DNA from: Candidatus Omnitrophota bacterium
GTDB taxonomy: Bacteria; Omnitrophota; Gorgyraeia; Gygaellales; JAMWDD01
Assembly: GCA_028717645.1 (NCBI GenBank)
Contig: JAQUNK010000011.1
Location: forward strand, 1-34,215
Direction: 5' to 3'
Length of the DNA stretch: 34,215 nucleotides
The notes below the pieces were generated by a model. That model was not told the origin of the DNA. It searched no databases and saw nothing but the letters and a program-made list of their open reading frames with translations. The stretch's first letter is position 1. The number at the start of each line of letters is the position of its first letter. The translations under genes were made by a program, and so were the position numbers. Positions 25,803 to 34,172 of this stretch are shown here, piece by piece.

Positions 25803-25849
25803 AATAAGAATAGATTAATAACGCACCGCACAATAAAAAAGGGGGCGGA

Positions 25850-26959
25850 ATGATAAAGAGATTGAATCCAGTTCTTAAAAATACTCTGCGCATAATTGTC
25901 TTCATAATATTCTCGGGGCTGATCTTTACTCCTTTCTCTCTTGCCAAAGATAATACTACTAACAACGATCCTTCTCTTATGCAAAAGCTCTCCCTGAATG
26001 AAAAAAAACAAAAACCAACAAAACCTAAAGCTGCCGCAACAAAGAATTCTTTTAAACGCTTTGAAATAACCTACGAAGCCATATACCTGATGGGAAAATT
26101 CTGGGAAGAAGCTTTTATCGAGGATGGGCTAGGGGCAGGCGTAGTGGGCTTTGCCGACCTGAAAAATAAGCTCGCCAACCACCTGACCAGTAATACCGGC
26201 GTAGGCAAGCTGGCCTTTTATTTCACTCCAAAAACATATGTCGAAGGCGCTTATGGCGCAACGTATCTAAATAAGAAAAAATATGGTTATGCGAATATGA
26301 ACGCCGGACTTCCCGGAGTAGGCCTGAGCGGTGAATTTACCGACCAACTTCGCGGCAAAGATATCAAGTTCTGGTCATCGGATATCTTCCAGAATATCTA
26401 TACCAATAAGAAAACCGGTATTGCTGTAGATGCCCGTGCCGGATATTCTGATTATAAAATGCATATACATATCGATGCGGATGATCTTAATGTAAGCGGT
26501 ACGCTCGTTTCAGGTGAATTAGTCCGCGTCACGCGCCAATTAACCGGCTATCATGTCGGCACAAGGCTCAAAGTCCCTATTCGTCTTTCAAAATTTCCCA
26601 AGCACCCGATGCTGTTTAAATTTGATATCATTTACACGCCTATCCTGAATATGAAAGGCGGGGACATGAACCTATTAACATACAACTCAGCCGGCGTTCC
26701 CTTCACTCAACCCGGTTTCACCTGCAAAGGAAAAGGTGATGCCTTGGAAATACACACCGGTATGACTTTTCAGATCACCTCCTTTTTCGGCATAGAAGTA
26801 GCCTACAACTATTATCAATTCAAACTGTATAAAGGCAGGTATGAAGATGTTTTTGCACTGCCCACTGTGATACCTGGAGGCATACCAATGAACGCCGACA
26901 TCAAGAATACCAAATACATCCTCCACGGCCCTTCGCTTGCTGCAAAGATCGTATTTTAA
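25850..26959 (+). CDS. Outer-membrane-type beta-barrel protein, paralogue 2
   Basis: 369 residues with a GGGGGCGGA ribosome site. A longer signal sequence (about 1-35) and a Lys-rich linker (EKKQKPTKPKAA) precede a barrel that aligns almost end to end with the gene at 24643: SFKRFEITYEAIYLMGKFWE, GKLAFYFTPKTYVEGAYGAT, IKFWSSDIFQNIYTNKKTG, GKGDALEIHTGMTFQITSFF, DIKNTKYILHGPSLAAKIVF. The greatest divergence is in the signal, the linker and an 8-residue-longer surface-like loop (MNAGLPGVGLSGEF region). C-terminal Phe again. Function not recognised. The TPR lipoprotein gene follows 6 bases later. Confidence 0.75.
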   Translation: MIKRLNPVLKNTLRIIVFIIFSGLIFTPFSLAKDNTTNNDPSLMQKLSLNEKKQKPTKPKAAATKNSFKRFEITYEAIYLMGKFWEEAFIEDGLGAGVVGFADLKNKLANHLTSNTGVGKLAFYFTPKTYVEGAYGATYLNKKKYGYANMNAGLPGVGLSGEFTDQLRGKDIKFWSSDIFQNIYTNKKTGIAVDARAGYSDYKMHIHIDADDLNVSGTLVSGELVRVTRQLTGYHVGTRLKVPIRLSKFPKHPMLFKFDIIYTPILNMKGGDMNLLTYNSAGVPFTQPGFTCKGKGDALEIHTGMTFQITSFFGIEVAYNYYQFKLYKGRYEDVFALPTVIPGGIPMNADIKNTKYILHGPSLAAKIVF

Positions 26960-26965
26960 TTTAAG

Positions 26966-27739
26966 ATGAAGAAAATACTTCCGGCGCTATTTCTATTTTT
27001 TATTATTTTCAGTGCGTGCGCTCCTGCCTCTGAACAAAATCTGGCACAGACCATTAAAACCGGCGAGGAACTGGGCTTAAAATGGGATTATCGGGGAGCG
27101 GTGAACGTCTATGAGTCATCCCTTGCCTGTAATCCCGCGAGTTTCGAATTATTATGGAAGCTCGCCTATAATTATATCAAACTGGGGCTGGTGGCTAAAA
27201 AAGACACGGATAAAATTTCACTTTATGGAAAGGCTATGGATTATGCAACAAGGGCTATCGTAGTAAATGACGCGAGGATCGAAGGGCATCTGTGGTTGGC
27301 TGTGGCTGAAGGAAGGCTCGCTCTTTTAAAAGGCGGCAGGGAGAAAGTGACACTCTCTAAAAATGTAAAAGCCGAAGCAGAAAAGGCCCTGAAGATCGAC
27401 CCCAACAATGACGCGGCACTGCATGTCATGGGCAGCTGGAACCGCGAGGCGGCAACATTACCCGGGATATTGAAGATGTTCGCCAAGATTATTTACGGCG
27501 GCCTACCTCCTTCCAGCACAGAAGATGCGGTCAAATACCTGGAAAAAGCAGTTGCCGTTAATCCCAAGTCGATAGAACATCACTTGGAACTCGGTAAATG
27601 TTATATGGCGGTGAATAAATGGGATCTGGCAAAAAAGGAATGGGCGGAATGCTCAAAACTCACACCGCTTGACGCTTACGATAAGAACTTCCAGGAAGAA
27701 GCCAAAATGCTGCTAGGGGAATATAAGAAAAGAAGGTAA
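26966..27739 (+). CDS. TPR-containing lipoprotein
   Basis: 257 residues. Residues 1-17 are a signal with lipobox FSAC, giving a lipidated Cys at 18 and probable outer-membrane anchoring. The mature part is made of TPR-like helix pairs: GLKWDYRGAVNVYESSLACNP, YGKAMDYATRAIVVNDARIE, AEAEKALKIDPNNDAALHVM, DAVKYLEKAVAVNPKSIEHH, NKWDLAKKEWAECSKLTP. The overall layout (long gap between helix pairs, LPGILKMFAKIIYGGLPP) is like RMD/TRAP-T-associated TPR periplasmic proteins. The ATG has no Shine-Dalgarno and lies 6 bases after the barrel gene stop, so translation is probably coupled. Likely acts with the two barrels. Confidence 0.75.
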   Translation: MKKILPALFLFFIIFSACAPASEQNLAQTIKTGEELGLKWDYRGAVNVYESSLACNPASFELLWKLAYNYIKLGLVAKKDTDKISLYGKAMDYATRAIVVNDARIEGHLWLAVAEGRLALLKGGREKVTLSKNVKAEAEKALKIDPNNDAALHVMGSWNREAATLPGILKMFAKIIYGGLPPSSTEDAVKYLEKAVAVNPKSIEHHLELGKCYMAVNKWDLAKKEWAECSKLTPLDAYDKNFQEEAKMLLGEYKKRR

Positions 27740-27775
27740 GTAAGTTTATTTATAGAAACTTGAATTTCCTGCCTG

Positions 27776-28819
27776 TTAAAATTTATCCGCTATCCTCAAA
27801 AACGCTTCTACTACTTTCGGATCGAACTGAGACCCTGATTTCCTCTTGATCTCTTCGACCGCTTCCTCTTTAGAAAAGGCCTTTTCCCTATACGGCCGCT
27901 TAGAGGTCATCGCGTCATAAGTATCCGCCACCGACATTATCCTCGCCCCTAACTTGATCGCATCCCCTTTTAAACCATCGGGATAACCCGCTCCATCATA
28001 GCGTTCATGGTGCTCGCGGATAAGGATGATCACCTCATCCAAGAAATCTAACGGTTGTAATATCTCGGCACTCTTTAACGAATGCAATTTTACCTCTTCC
28101 CATTCTTCAGGCGTAAGTTCTCCGGGTTTAGAGAGAATATAATCATGAATGCCGATCTTACCCAGGTCATGCAGTTCGCAGGCATTTTTGATCTCATCTA
28201 TTTCCTTAGTGGATAACTGCATTTCCTTGGCGATCAATACGGCATACTTGGCCACGTTCTCCGAATGGCTGTGCGTATAGTGGTCTCGGGCATCCAGCGC
28301 CTTGGCCAGGGCCTTGACCGTAGAAACGAACGTTGTTTGGAGCCTGCGGTATAAGTTACGCAGGTCTTTTGTGCGTTCCTGCACCTTTTTTTCCAGGAGA
28401 ATATTTTCCTGAGTGATCTGCTCCATTAATCTTTTATTTTCCTGATTCAACCTATGGAAGGCCACCGCACGCCGAGCGGTAAAAAGAAGCGACTCCAATT
28501 CAAAAGGCTTGGTAATATAATCAAAGGCACCCCAGCGGATGGCCTCTTTGACCGTTTCAAAAGAAGGGTATCCGGTAACCATTACTGCAACATTATCGGC
28601 ATTGAGCTGTTTGATCTGCATCAATACTGCCAGGCCGTCGATCTCCGGCATACGCAGGTCTATGAAGACGGCATCAAAAGAATTCAGCTTCGCCAGTTCC
28701 AGGCCTTTTTTCGCGTTAGTGGCAAAGACCACGGAATAGCCCTTTTCGGTAAGCGCGTCCTTGATGAGGTTACAGATCACCTCTTCATCATCAATAACCA
28801 GGATATTTCCTTCTACCAT
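27776..28819 (-). CDS. Response regulator with HD-GYP c-di-GMP phosphodiesterase domain
   Basis: 347 residues. Receiver domain about 4-120: acidic pair near D10, phosphoacceptor D54 in FIDLRMP, Thr/Ser switch in VTGYPS, K104 in TKPFE. A coiled coil (about 122-160) links to an HD-GYP domain (about 160-345) with H217-D218 in HDLGKIGIHD, HSLKSAEIL and HHERYDGAGYPDGL (270-283), all catalytic-type residues present. The family breaks c-di-GMP down to pGpG/GMP. It is the last gene of the signalling operon, after the receiver-only gene by 9 bases. Partner of the two diguanylate cyclases upstream, giving opposing activities. Confidence 0.95.
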   Translation of the reverse strand: MVEGNILVIDDEEVICNLIKDALTEKGYSVVFATNAKKGLELAKLNSFDAVFIDLRMPEIDGLAVLMQIKQLNADNVAVMVTGYPSFETVKEAIRWGAFDYITKPFELESLLFTARRAVAFHRLNQENKRLMEQITQENILLEKKVQERTKDLRNLYRRLQTTFVSTVKALAKALDARDHYTHSHSENVAKYAVLIAKEMQLSTKEIDEIKNACELHDLGKIGIHDYILSKPGELTPEEWEEVKLHSLKSAEILQPLDFLDEVIILIREHHERYDGAGYPDGLKGDAIKLGARIMSVADTYDAMTSKRPYREKAFSKEEAVEEIKRKSGSQFDPKVVEAFLRIADKF

Positions 28820-28828
28820 TGGCTAGCC

Positions 28829-29206
28829 TTATTTTTCCTTCTTCTTAACCGCTTCGTTCACCACCTGTATCACGTCCCGGATATCGAACGGTTTATGGAT
28901 ACAGCTGATCGCCCCTTCCTTTAACGCATCCTCGGCAAAGGCGTCCGGAAAAGAATCTGTCATGACAATAGAGGTCTTCGGGCTTATCTTACGGACATGC
29001 CTTAAAGTCTCTATCCCGTTCATCACCGGCATATGCATATCGAGAATAGCAATATCAAAAAATTTTTCCTTGATCAGGTCAACCGCTTCTTTCCCGTTCT
29101 TAACGACAGTCACGTTAAAACCGTTCTCGCCTAATAGGTCGGTAAAGAGGCTACGCATTACCTGTTCATCATCAACTACCAGTATATTTATTTCATTATT
29201 TTTCAT
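28829..29206 (-). CDS. Stand-alone response regulator receiver
   Basis: 125 residues from the ATG at 29206; a 21-residue longer in-frame start lies inside the upstream gene and is not supported. One CheY-like domain only: acidic DDE pocket, phosphoacceptor D56 in AILDMHMP, the switch TDSFP in place of the usual 'T(G/A)YP', and K in IHKPFD. No output domain, so it would act by protein contact, for example as a phosphate sink or phosphorelay partner. It overlaps the end of the receiver-GGDEF gene by 11 bases. Its start MKNNEINILVVDDEQVMRSL is near-identical to the two GGDEF proteins, which points to local duplication. Confidence 0.92.
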   Translation of the reverse strand: MKNNEINILVVDDEQVMRSLFTDLLGENGFNVTVVKNGKEAVDLIKEKFFDIAILDMHMPVMNGIETLRHVRKISPKTSIVMTDSFPDAFAEDALKEGAISCIHKPFDIRDVIQVVNEAVKKKEK

Positions 29207-30098
29207 TCTCTTCGGCTCCGAATACGCAGATCCTGTTCTTTCCCAGGTGCTTTGCCTGATACATCGCATAATCCGCTTTGGTTACTACCTCCTGCACGTT
29301 CTTTCCGTCATCCGGATAAGCGGATAACCCCACACTCATGGTCACCGGTAATTTTTCTCGGGCTAAATTAAAGATACGCTTGGCTACTTCTACTACCTGC
29401 TGTTTAGATGTCTGAGGGCAGATCACCGTGAACTCTTCGCCGCCATAACGAAAGACCATATCGGCACTGCGCACTGCCTTGATCAAAACTTCGGAGAGGT
29501 CCTGCAATAATTTATCTCCGGCCAGATGGCCATTGGTATCATTGAATTTCTTAAAATCATCCAGGTCGATCATCAACAGGCTCAAGGCCTGCTTGTAACG
29601 CTCGGCACGCTCGATCTCGCGCGGCAGGACCTCATAAAAATGACGGTGGTTATATAATCCGGTCAACCCGTCAAGGATAGATAATTCCTGGTAAAACTCT
29701 TTTTGCCCGGCTTCATGGATCAATTGCTGTCTTTCTACCGCCCGGCGTAGCACCAGGCTTATTTCTTCCACGTTAAATGGCTTGACGATATAGTCATAGG
29801 CACCGGCGCGCATCGCTTCAGTCACCGACTCAACCGAAGGGTACGCCGTGATCATGATCACACAGGCATTAGAGTTCGTAGATTTGACTTTCCTCAAGAC
29901 CTCCAGGCCACTGATCCCGGGCATCTTCAGATCCGTGATCACGATGGAAAAATTGTCCGCCTTGATCTTTTCCAGCGCATCTTCACCGCGTCCCGCCGTA
30001 TCTACCTTGTAGCCGGCATCAGTGAGCACGTCATGAAGAAGATCGCGCATGACCTGTTCATCATCGACTACTAATACATTTATTTCACTGTTTTTCAT
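29196..30098 (-). CDS. Response regulator diguanylate cyclase (receiver-GGDEF), copy 2
   Basis: 300 residues. Receiver (about 7-122) with D56 in ITDLKMP, TAYPS switch and K in VKPFN. The GGDEF domain starts at ILDGLTGLYNHRHF, has metal-site DLDDFKKFND and the active-site loop GGEEF (219-223). The inhibitory I-site RSAD (210-213) is five residues before it. So it should make c-di-GMP upon phosphorylation and be feedback-controlled. It aligns without gaps over almost its whole length to the gene at 30085, which overlaps it by 14 bases. Confidence 0.95.
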   Translation of the reverse strand: MKNSEINVLVVDDEQVMRDLLHDVLTDAGYKVDTAGRGEDALEKIKADNFSIVITDLKMPGISGLEVLRKVKSTNSNACVIMITAYPSVESVTEAMRAGAYDYIVKPFNVEEISLVLRRAVERQQLIHEAGQKEFYQELSILDGLTGLYNHRHFYEVLPREIERAERYKQALSLLMIDLDDFKKFNDTNGHLAGDKLLQDLSEVLIKAVRSADMVFRYGGEEFTVICPQTSKQQVVEVAKRIFNLAREKLPVTMSVGLSAYPDDGKNVQEVVTKADYAMYQAKHLGKNRICVFGAEENEK

Positions 30099-30987
30099 TT
30101 TCCGCTCCGACTATACAGATCCTGTTCTTTCCCAGGTGCTTTGCCTGATACATCGCAAAGTCTGCCTTGGCCACCAGATCTTCTTTAGTTTTCGCATCAT
30201 CCGGATATGTAGCCAGGCCAACACTCATAGTTACTGCTACGCGTTCTCGGGCGAGATTGAATATGCGCTTGGCCACATCCACTCCGTCCTGTTTGGGAGT
30301 CTCCGGGCAGATCACCGTAAACTCTTCGCCGCCGTAACGAAAGACCATATCAGCACTGCGTACACCCCTGACCAAAACAGCGGATAAATCCTGCAATAAT
30401 TTATCCCCAGCTAAGTGGCCATTGGTATCATTGAATTTCTTGAAATCATCCAGGTCGATCATCAAAAGGCTCACCTCGTGCTTATAGCGCTCGGCACGCT
30501 CGATCTCACGCGGCAGGACCTCGAAGAAATGGCGGTGGTTATATAATCCGGTCAGGCCATCAAGGATGGATAATTCCTGGTAAAACTCTTTCTGGTCTGC
30601 CTCATGCAAGAGATACTGCCGCTCTACTGCCCGGCGTAGCACCAGGTTCATTTCTTCTATGTTAAAAGGTTTGATAATGTAATCGTAGGCGCCCTCACGC
30701 ATCGCTTCAGTCACCGACTCAACCGAAGGATACGCCGTGATCATGATCACACAAGTATTGGAATTCGTGGCCTTAACCTTCCTGAGCATTTCCAAACCAC
30801 TCATGCCGGGCATCTTCAGGTCCGAGATCACGATAGGGAACTTGTCTTTCCCTATTTTATTTATCGCCTCTTCGCCGTTAGCCACTGTCTCTACTTTATA
30901 ACCCGTGTCCGAAAGGACATCGCGCAACAGATTACGCATTACCTCTTCGTCGTCAACCACCAGGATATTTACTTCTTTGTTTTCCAT
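30085..30987 (-). CDS. Response regulator diguanylate cyclase (receiver-GGDEF), copy 1
   Basis: 300 residues with the same plan as the next gene: receiver with D56 in ISDLKMP, TAYPS, K in IKPFN, then GGDEF with LTGLYNHRHFFEV, DLDDFKKFND, I-site RSAD at 210-213 and GGEEF at 219-223. The ribosome site AAAAAAGGAGCTGATGCT is good, 24 bases after the histidine kinase stop, which suggests it is a direct phospho-target. Differences from copy 2 are scattered, mostly in the receiver surface and the last 40 residues. Confidence 0.95.
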   Translation of the reverse strand: MENKEVNILVVDDEEVMRNLLRDVLSDTGYKVETVANGEEAINKIGKDKFPIVISDLKMPGMSGLEMLRKVKATNSNTCVIMITAYPSVESVTEAMREGAYDYIIKPFNIEEMNLVLRRAVERQYLLHEADQKEFYQELSILDGLTGLYNHRHFFEVLPREIERAERYKHEVSLLMIDLDDFKKFNDTNGHLAGDKLLQDLSAVLVRGVRSADMVFRYGGEEFTVICPETPKQDGVDVAKRIFNLARERVAVTMSVGLATYPDDAKTKEDLVAKADFAMYQAKHLGKNRICIVGAENEKQ

Positions 30988-31011
30988 AGCATCAGCTCCT
31001 TTTTTAAAATT

Positions 31012-32880
31012 TTACTGCTCGACAGGCAGGGCAATCGTAAAGGTAGTGCCCTTTCCCACTTCACTATCCACGATAATTTTTCCTTTATGCTGCTCTATGA
31101 TCTGATAACAGATCGAAAGACCTAGGCCCACGGATTTCCAGTCTCCGCCTTTGGTCGTAAAAAACGGCTCGAATATCCTCTCTAAATTTTCTTTCGGGAT
31201 CCCGCATCCGGTATCCTTAAAAATGGCGTGGACCATTTTTCTATCCCCATCCTGGGCAGGCTTCACGTAAATATTCAATTCTCCGCCCTGCTGCATGGCA
31301 TGCTGGGCGTTGATGATCATATTGGTAAAAACCTGCTGCAGCTGATTGGCATTACCCTGTATCAGCGGGACAGCGCCATCATAATCTGTGGTCACCTTTA
31401 TGTTTTTTGTCTCCAGGGAATGCCTGATAATGGAAAGCGTGTTTTCCATGGTGACTTTTAGGTCCACCGGCTGGAATACATCCGGCGATTTACGGGAGAA
31501 GTTCAGGAGGTTCTCGACTATTTTCTTACAACGCTGTGATTCTCTTTCGATGTGGCCGAGGTATTCTTTGCAGGTCTTAAAACTATCCAGGGTAAAATCC
31601 GGCCGCTCTATTTTACTTAAGATGAACTGGGCATATCCCAAGATGCCGCCCAAGGGATTATTTATCTCATGGGCCACACCTGCGCTTAACTGACCCAATC
31701 CCGCCATCTTGGCACTTTGCACCAGTTGCGCCTGGGCGCTGCTTAGTTCGGTATAGGCCTTTTCCAGTTCCGCAGATCTTTTCTTTTCTACTTCCGCCGC
31801 CGCGGTTGCCGCGGCCAGGTCCTTCTCTTTTTCCATCAGGCGCTTGATATCACGCATATCGCGGGCGATACAGACTATACCGGCCAACTCGTTGTATTTG
31901 TCCTTTAAAAGCGACATAAAAAGGCTCACCGGTATAGTACTGCCGGATTTGGTATGGTACAGTGCGTCATAATCCTTGATAATTACTTTCTGTTTCAACT
32001 CATCTAACCTTTTAGTGTACTCACCCTGAGAAAAAATGCCATCCACTGCTTTGCCGATCAGTTCTTTTTTTTCGTATCCCAATAAATCGGAAGCAGCCTG
32101 GTTGGCATTGACAATTTTATTATCCGTGTCGATCAATAGAAGTACATCATCCATAGTAGCCAGGATATTCTCTGCTGCAGTTGCCGGATTTATGGCCATA
32201 AAGCCATAACGGGTGATGGCGTAGATAAAGCCGCCGACAAAGATAAGGCAGAAAACATCGGCCAAGGGCGGGAATCTGTAAATGTGCATTTCCTGCAGGA
32301 TGACGTTAGAGACCGAACCCAAAACCAGGGAAATGAAAGTAGTGACCAATATGGCATTGGCCTGTTTACGCTCGCGCTTCCTGCCTGTCCCACGGCTGAA
32401 GATAAAAGTCGTAAACAACCCAGAGAGCATCACCACGGAATAATAGACATAGAAGATAGGCGGCCAGGCATTTTCCGCCCAGACATACGTCCAGCCGTAC
32501 GGCTGTTTAATGAAGTCCGCCTGCAGAAGGCCCATCCATTCTTTATAGTAGAATACCAAGACAGGCAAGAAAATGAGGACGTAGGTAAGCTTGCTTTTTA
32601 ACAGCTTTTCTTTTTTGGTAAAGCCCAGGATAAACAACAGGGCGAATCCGGCGAAGCTGAACCATCCAATGGAAGTAGCATAGATGATGAATCGTACTGT
32701 ATTTTTAGGCAATGCGCCGTTGCTTAAAAATATTATGCCGAAACTCCAGATAACGAAACACAACAAAAGTAAAGCGCAGATCCTGTTAAGCAGGGCTTTC
32801 GGATTTTTATACAGTACAAAAGCGATCATGAAGAGATAGCATAAAAAGCTCAAAAAATGTACCAATGCTAACATGTTCAT
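31012..32880 (-). CDS. 7TM-PAS hybrid-free sensor histidine kinase
   Basis: 622 residues with an AAGGAG ribosome site. Residues 1-225 hold about seven membrane helices, matching the N-terminal 7TM region of bacterial histidine kinases (no large periplasmic domain). A PAS domain (about 235-345: ENILATMDDVLLLIDTDNKI, YDALYHTKSGSTIPVSLFM) is followed by a coiled coil (about 345-390) and the kinase core: H404 in GVAHEINNPLGGILGYAQ, N-box NMIINAQHAM, G1 DTGCGIP, F-box IFEPFFTTK, G2 GLGLSI. No receiver is attached. It would sense a membrane or intramembrane cue and phosphorylate the four receivers encoded after it. Confidence 0.95.
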   Translation of the reverse strand: MNMLALVHFLSFLCYLFMIAFVLYKNPKALLNRICALLLLCFVIWSFGIIFLSNGALPKNTVRFIIYATSIGWFSFAGFALLFILGFTKKEKLLKSKLTYVLIFLPVLVFYYKEWMGLLQADFIKQPYGWTYVWAENAWPPIFYVYYSVVMLSGLFTTFIFSRGTGRKRERKQANAILVTTFISLVLGSVSNVILQEMHIYRFPPLADVFCLIFVGGFIYAITRYGFMAINPATAAENILATMDDVLLLIDTDNKIVNANQAASDLLGYEKKELIGKAVDGIFSQGEYTKRLDELKQKVIIKDYDALYHTKSGSTIPVSLFMSLLKDKYNELAGIVCIARDMRDIKRLMEKEKDLAAATAAAEVEKKRSAELEKAYTELSSAQAQLVQSAKMAGLGQLSAGVAHEINNPLGGILGYAQFILSKIERPDFTLDSFKTCKEYLGHIERESQRCKKIVENLLNFSRKSPDVFQPVDLKVTMENTLSIIRHSLETKNIKVTTDYDGAVPLIQGNANQLQQVFTNMIINAQHAMQQGGELNIYVKPAQDGDRKMVHAIFKDTGCGIPKENLERIFEPFFTTKGGDWKSVGLGLSICYQIIEQHKGKIIVDSEVGKGTTFTIALPVEQ

Positions 32881-32906
32881 AACTACTCCTTAATAAGCAA
32901 CATTCG

Positions 32907-33674
32907 CTACTTGAATAAAAACTTCAAAAAAGCAACCGGCCTTTTAGGAATAAAACGCGGCACGAGTTTCTTATAAGCAACGTAATCGTCTTTAAAATAT
33001 TTCGTGATGTCTTTCTCTTCCTGGCCGGCCAACAAAGAAATAGCAATAATATTTACTGTTAAGCTGGCAAGGCTGGTAAAAGTCCCCCGGATCAAAAAGA
33101 AACCTATGCCAAAGTAAATCCACCCCGCATAAACCGGATGCCTTAAGAATTCAAAGATCTGGGATTTAACCAGCCTGGCTTCCTGTGGAAAATACGAGTA
33201 TGCAAAACTTAAACGGTCCATCCCAAACACAGCCTGGATCTTAAGCGTAAGAAACAATAATACGGCCAGCATAAAGGCGCCCAGGATCGAAAAAGGAATT
33301 ATGCTTAAGATCCTTTCACCCGGGACCCATAACGGCATGCTTGCCGCACTCCACCAAAAAGCGGCATAAGGCAAGAGGAACCTTAAGGCTGCCACCCGAT
33401 ACGCTGCCTTGCCGAATTGTTTAAGGTATTTTTCCCGTTGCCCGATAAAACCCAGCTTGGCAAGCAAAAAACATACTGCCCACAAAAACGTGCTTAAAAT
33501 AACCGTAGTCAAAACAAGCCGCTTGCTTAAAATGACTAAAGCCGAAAAACCGAACATAACTGAGGTACTGATAATTGTTATCGGCAATTCGAATCTGAAA
33601 CAAGCCTCAGCTAGGCTCTTAAATTGCATATACTCGGCCCAACGCTGGAAACCATCCCGCTTGTCTTCTGTCAA
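32907..33674 (-). CDS. Integral membrane ICMT/PEMT-like methyltransferase
   Basis: 255 residues with about five to six membrane helices. The last third has the isoprenylcysteine carboxyl methyltransferase-like motif set: FLRHPVYAGWIYFGIGF (RHP and Y/G), then EEKDITKYFKDDYVAYKKLVPRFIP (E..L...F...Y..Y...V.RF(I/L)P), which binds SAM at the membrane face. It starts at TTG (33674) with GGGAGAT eight bases before it; an internal ATG at 33629 is the alternative. The kinase gene follows after 26 bases, so they may be co-transcribed. Substrate cannot be read; in bacteria these proteins modify lipids or isoprenoids. Confidence 0.85.
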   Translation of the reverse strand: MTEDKRDGFQRWAEYMQFKSLAEACFRFELPITIISTSVMFGFSALVILSKRLVLTTVILSTFLWAVCFLLAKLGFIGQREKYLKQFGKAAYRVAALRFLLPYAAFWWSAASMPLWVPGERILSIIPFSILGAFMLAVLLFLTLKIQAVFGMDRLSFAYSYFPQEARLVKSQIFEFLRHPVYAGWIYFGIGFFLIRGTFTSLASLTVNIIAISLLAGQEEKDITKYFKDDYVAYKKLVPRFIPKRPVAFLKFLFK

Positions 33675-33796
33675 TTTTTATCTCCCACTTTAAAATAATA
33701 TCATTTCTGGTGAGATTTTCCATAACTTTTTTAATCACAAGCAGTAATATTAATTATAACGGAAAAAGGGATTATCCGGGGATTTAACCAGAAGAC

Positions 33797-33837
33797 AAAA
33801 ACAGCGCTGGCTACAAGCTCTAACCAGCGCTGTTTTT
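33797..33837. terminator. Strong inverted-repeat terminator, both strands
   Basis: Perfect 14-bp arms (AAAAACAGCGCTGG at 33797-33810 and its complement at 33824-33837) with a 13-base loop. The A run on one side and T run on the other make it work in both directions. It ends the small minus-strand operon and isolates it from the ICMT-kinase operon. The stretch from 33675 to 33796 holds an isolated minus-strand TATAAT near 33755 with no clear -35. Confidence 0.85.
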
Positions 33838-33858
33838 ATGTGCTGAAGCTGAAATTTC

Positions 33859-33972
33859 CTATTCTTTTTTACAAATACAATCTTTAGCTTTCTTTTTACA
33901 ACCGCTGCACACGCCTTTTTCTATCGGCTTGCCGCATTTGCTACACGGAGAGCATCCACAAACATCGCACAT
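33859..33972 (-). CDS. Nine-cysteine miniprotein (zinc-binding or metallothionein-like)
   Basis: 37 residues: nine Cys (C2, C5, C7, C10, C13, C22, C25, C32, C34) among Lys and Gly, starting MCDVCGCSPCSKCGKPIEKG. The CxxC and CxC spacing (C10-x2-C13, C22-x2-C25, C32-x-C34) is that of a zinc ribbon or a small metallothionein-like protein. The ATG has a near-perfect Shine-Dalgarno (AAGGAGGTG, five bases away), and the codons avoid stops throughout, so it is a real gene. It lies 23 bases after the DUF2934 gene and is followed at 33837 by the terminator. Metal and role are unknown; too short for standard length cut-offs. Confidence 0.8.
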   Translation of the reverse strand: MCDVCGCSPCSKCGKPIEKGVCSGCKKKAKDCICKKE

Positions 33973-33995
33973 TTGAACACCTCCTTTTTACCCTT

Positions 33996-34172
33996 TTATT
34001 TTCTGCTAAAACGCATCTCGGTTTTGATCTGTTTTTCTGCTTCTAACCAATCCTGCCAATCGCTACCAGGCACAGCACCTCTTTTCTGATAAAGCTGATA
34101 GGCCCTGTCCTGAATACGTTTATTTAAATCCTCTTGCTTAAACATCTGGGAATCGCTTATCTTTAGCCTCAT
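33996..34172 (-). CDS. DUF2934 family small protein
   Basis: 58 residues from the ATG at 34172, chosen for the AGGGGGTGAGGCA site just before it; an in-frame ATG at 34190 is six codons upstream. The core RIQDRAYQLYQKRGAVPGSDWQDWLEAEKQI has the DUF2934 signature (I...A(Y/H)..(Y/W)..RG...G.D..DWL.AE.ei). It is cytoplasmic, mostly helical and charged, with no membrane segment. Family members are widespread in environmental bacteria and of unknown function, often near stress or regulatory genes. First gene of the visible small operon; its promoter is cut by the window edge. Confidence 0.8.
   Translation of the reverse strand: MRLKISDSQMFKQEDLNKRIQDRAYQLYQKRGAVPGSDWQDWLEAEKQIKTEMRFSRK

Noticed and set aside
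29196-30987. Assembly artefact repeating one GGDEF gene
   Set aside because: The two copies differ at many scattered positions and each has a proper junction with its neighbours, so they are true paralogues.
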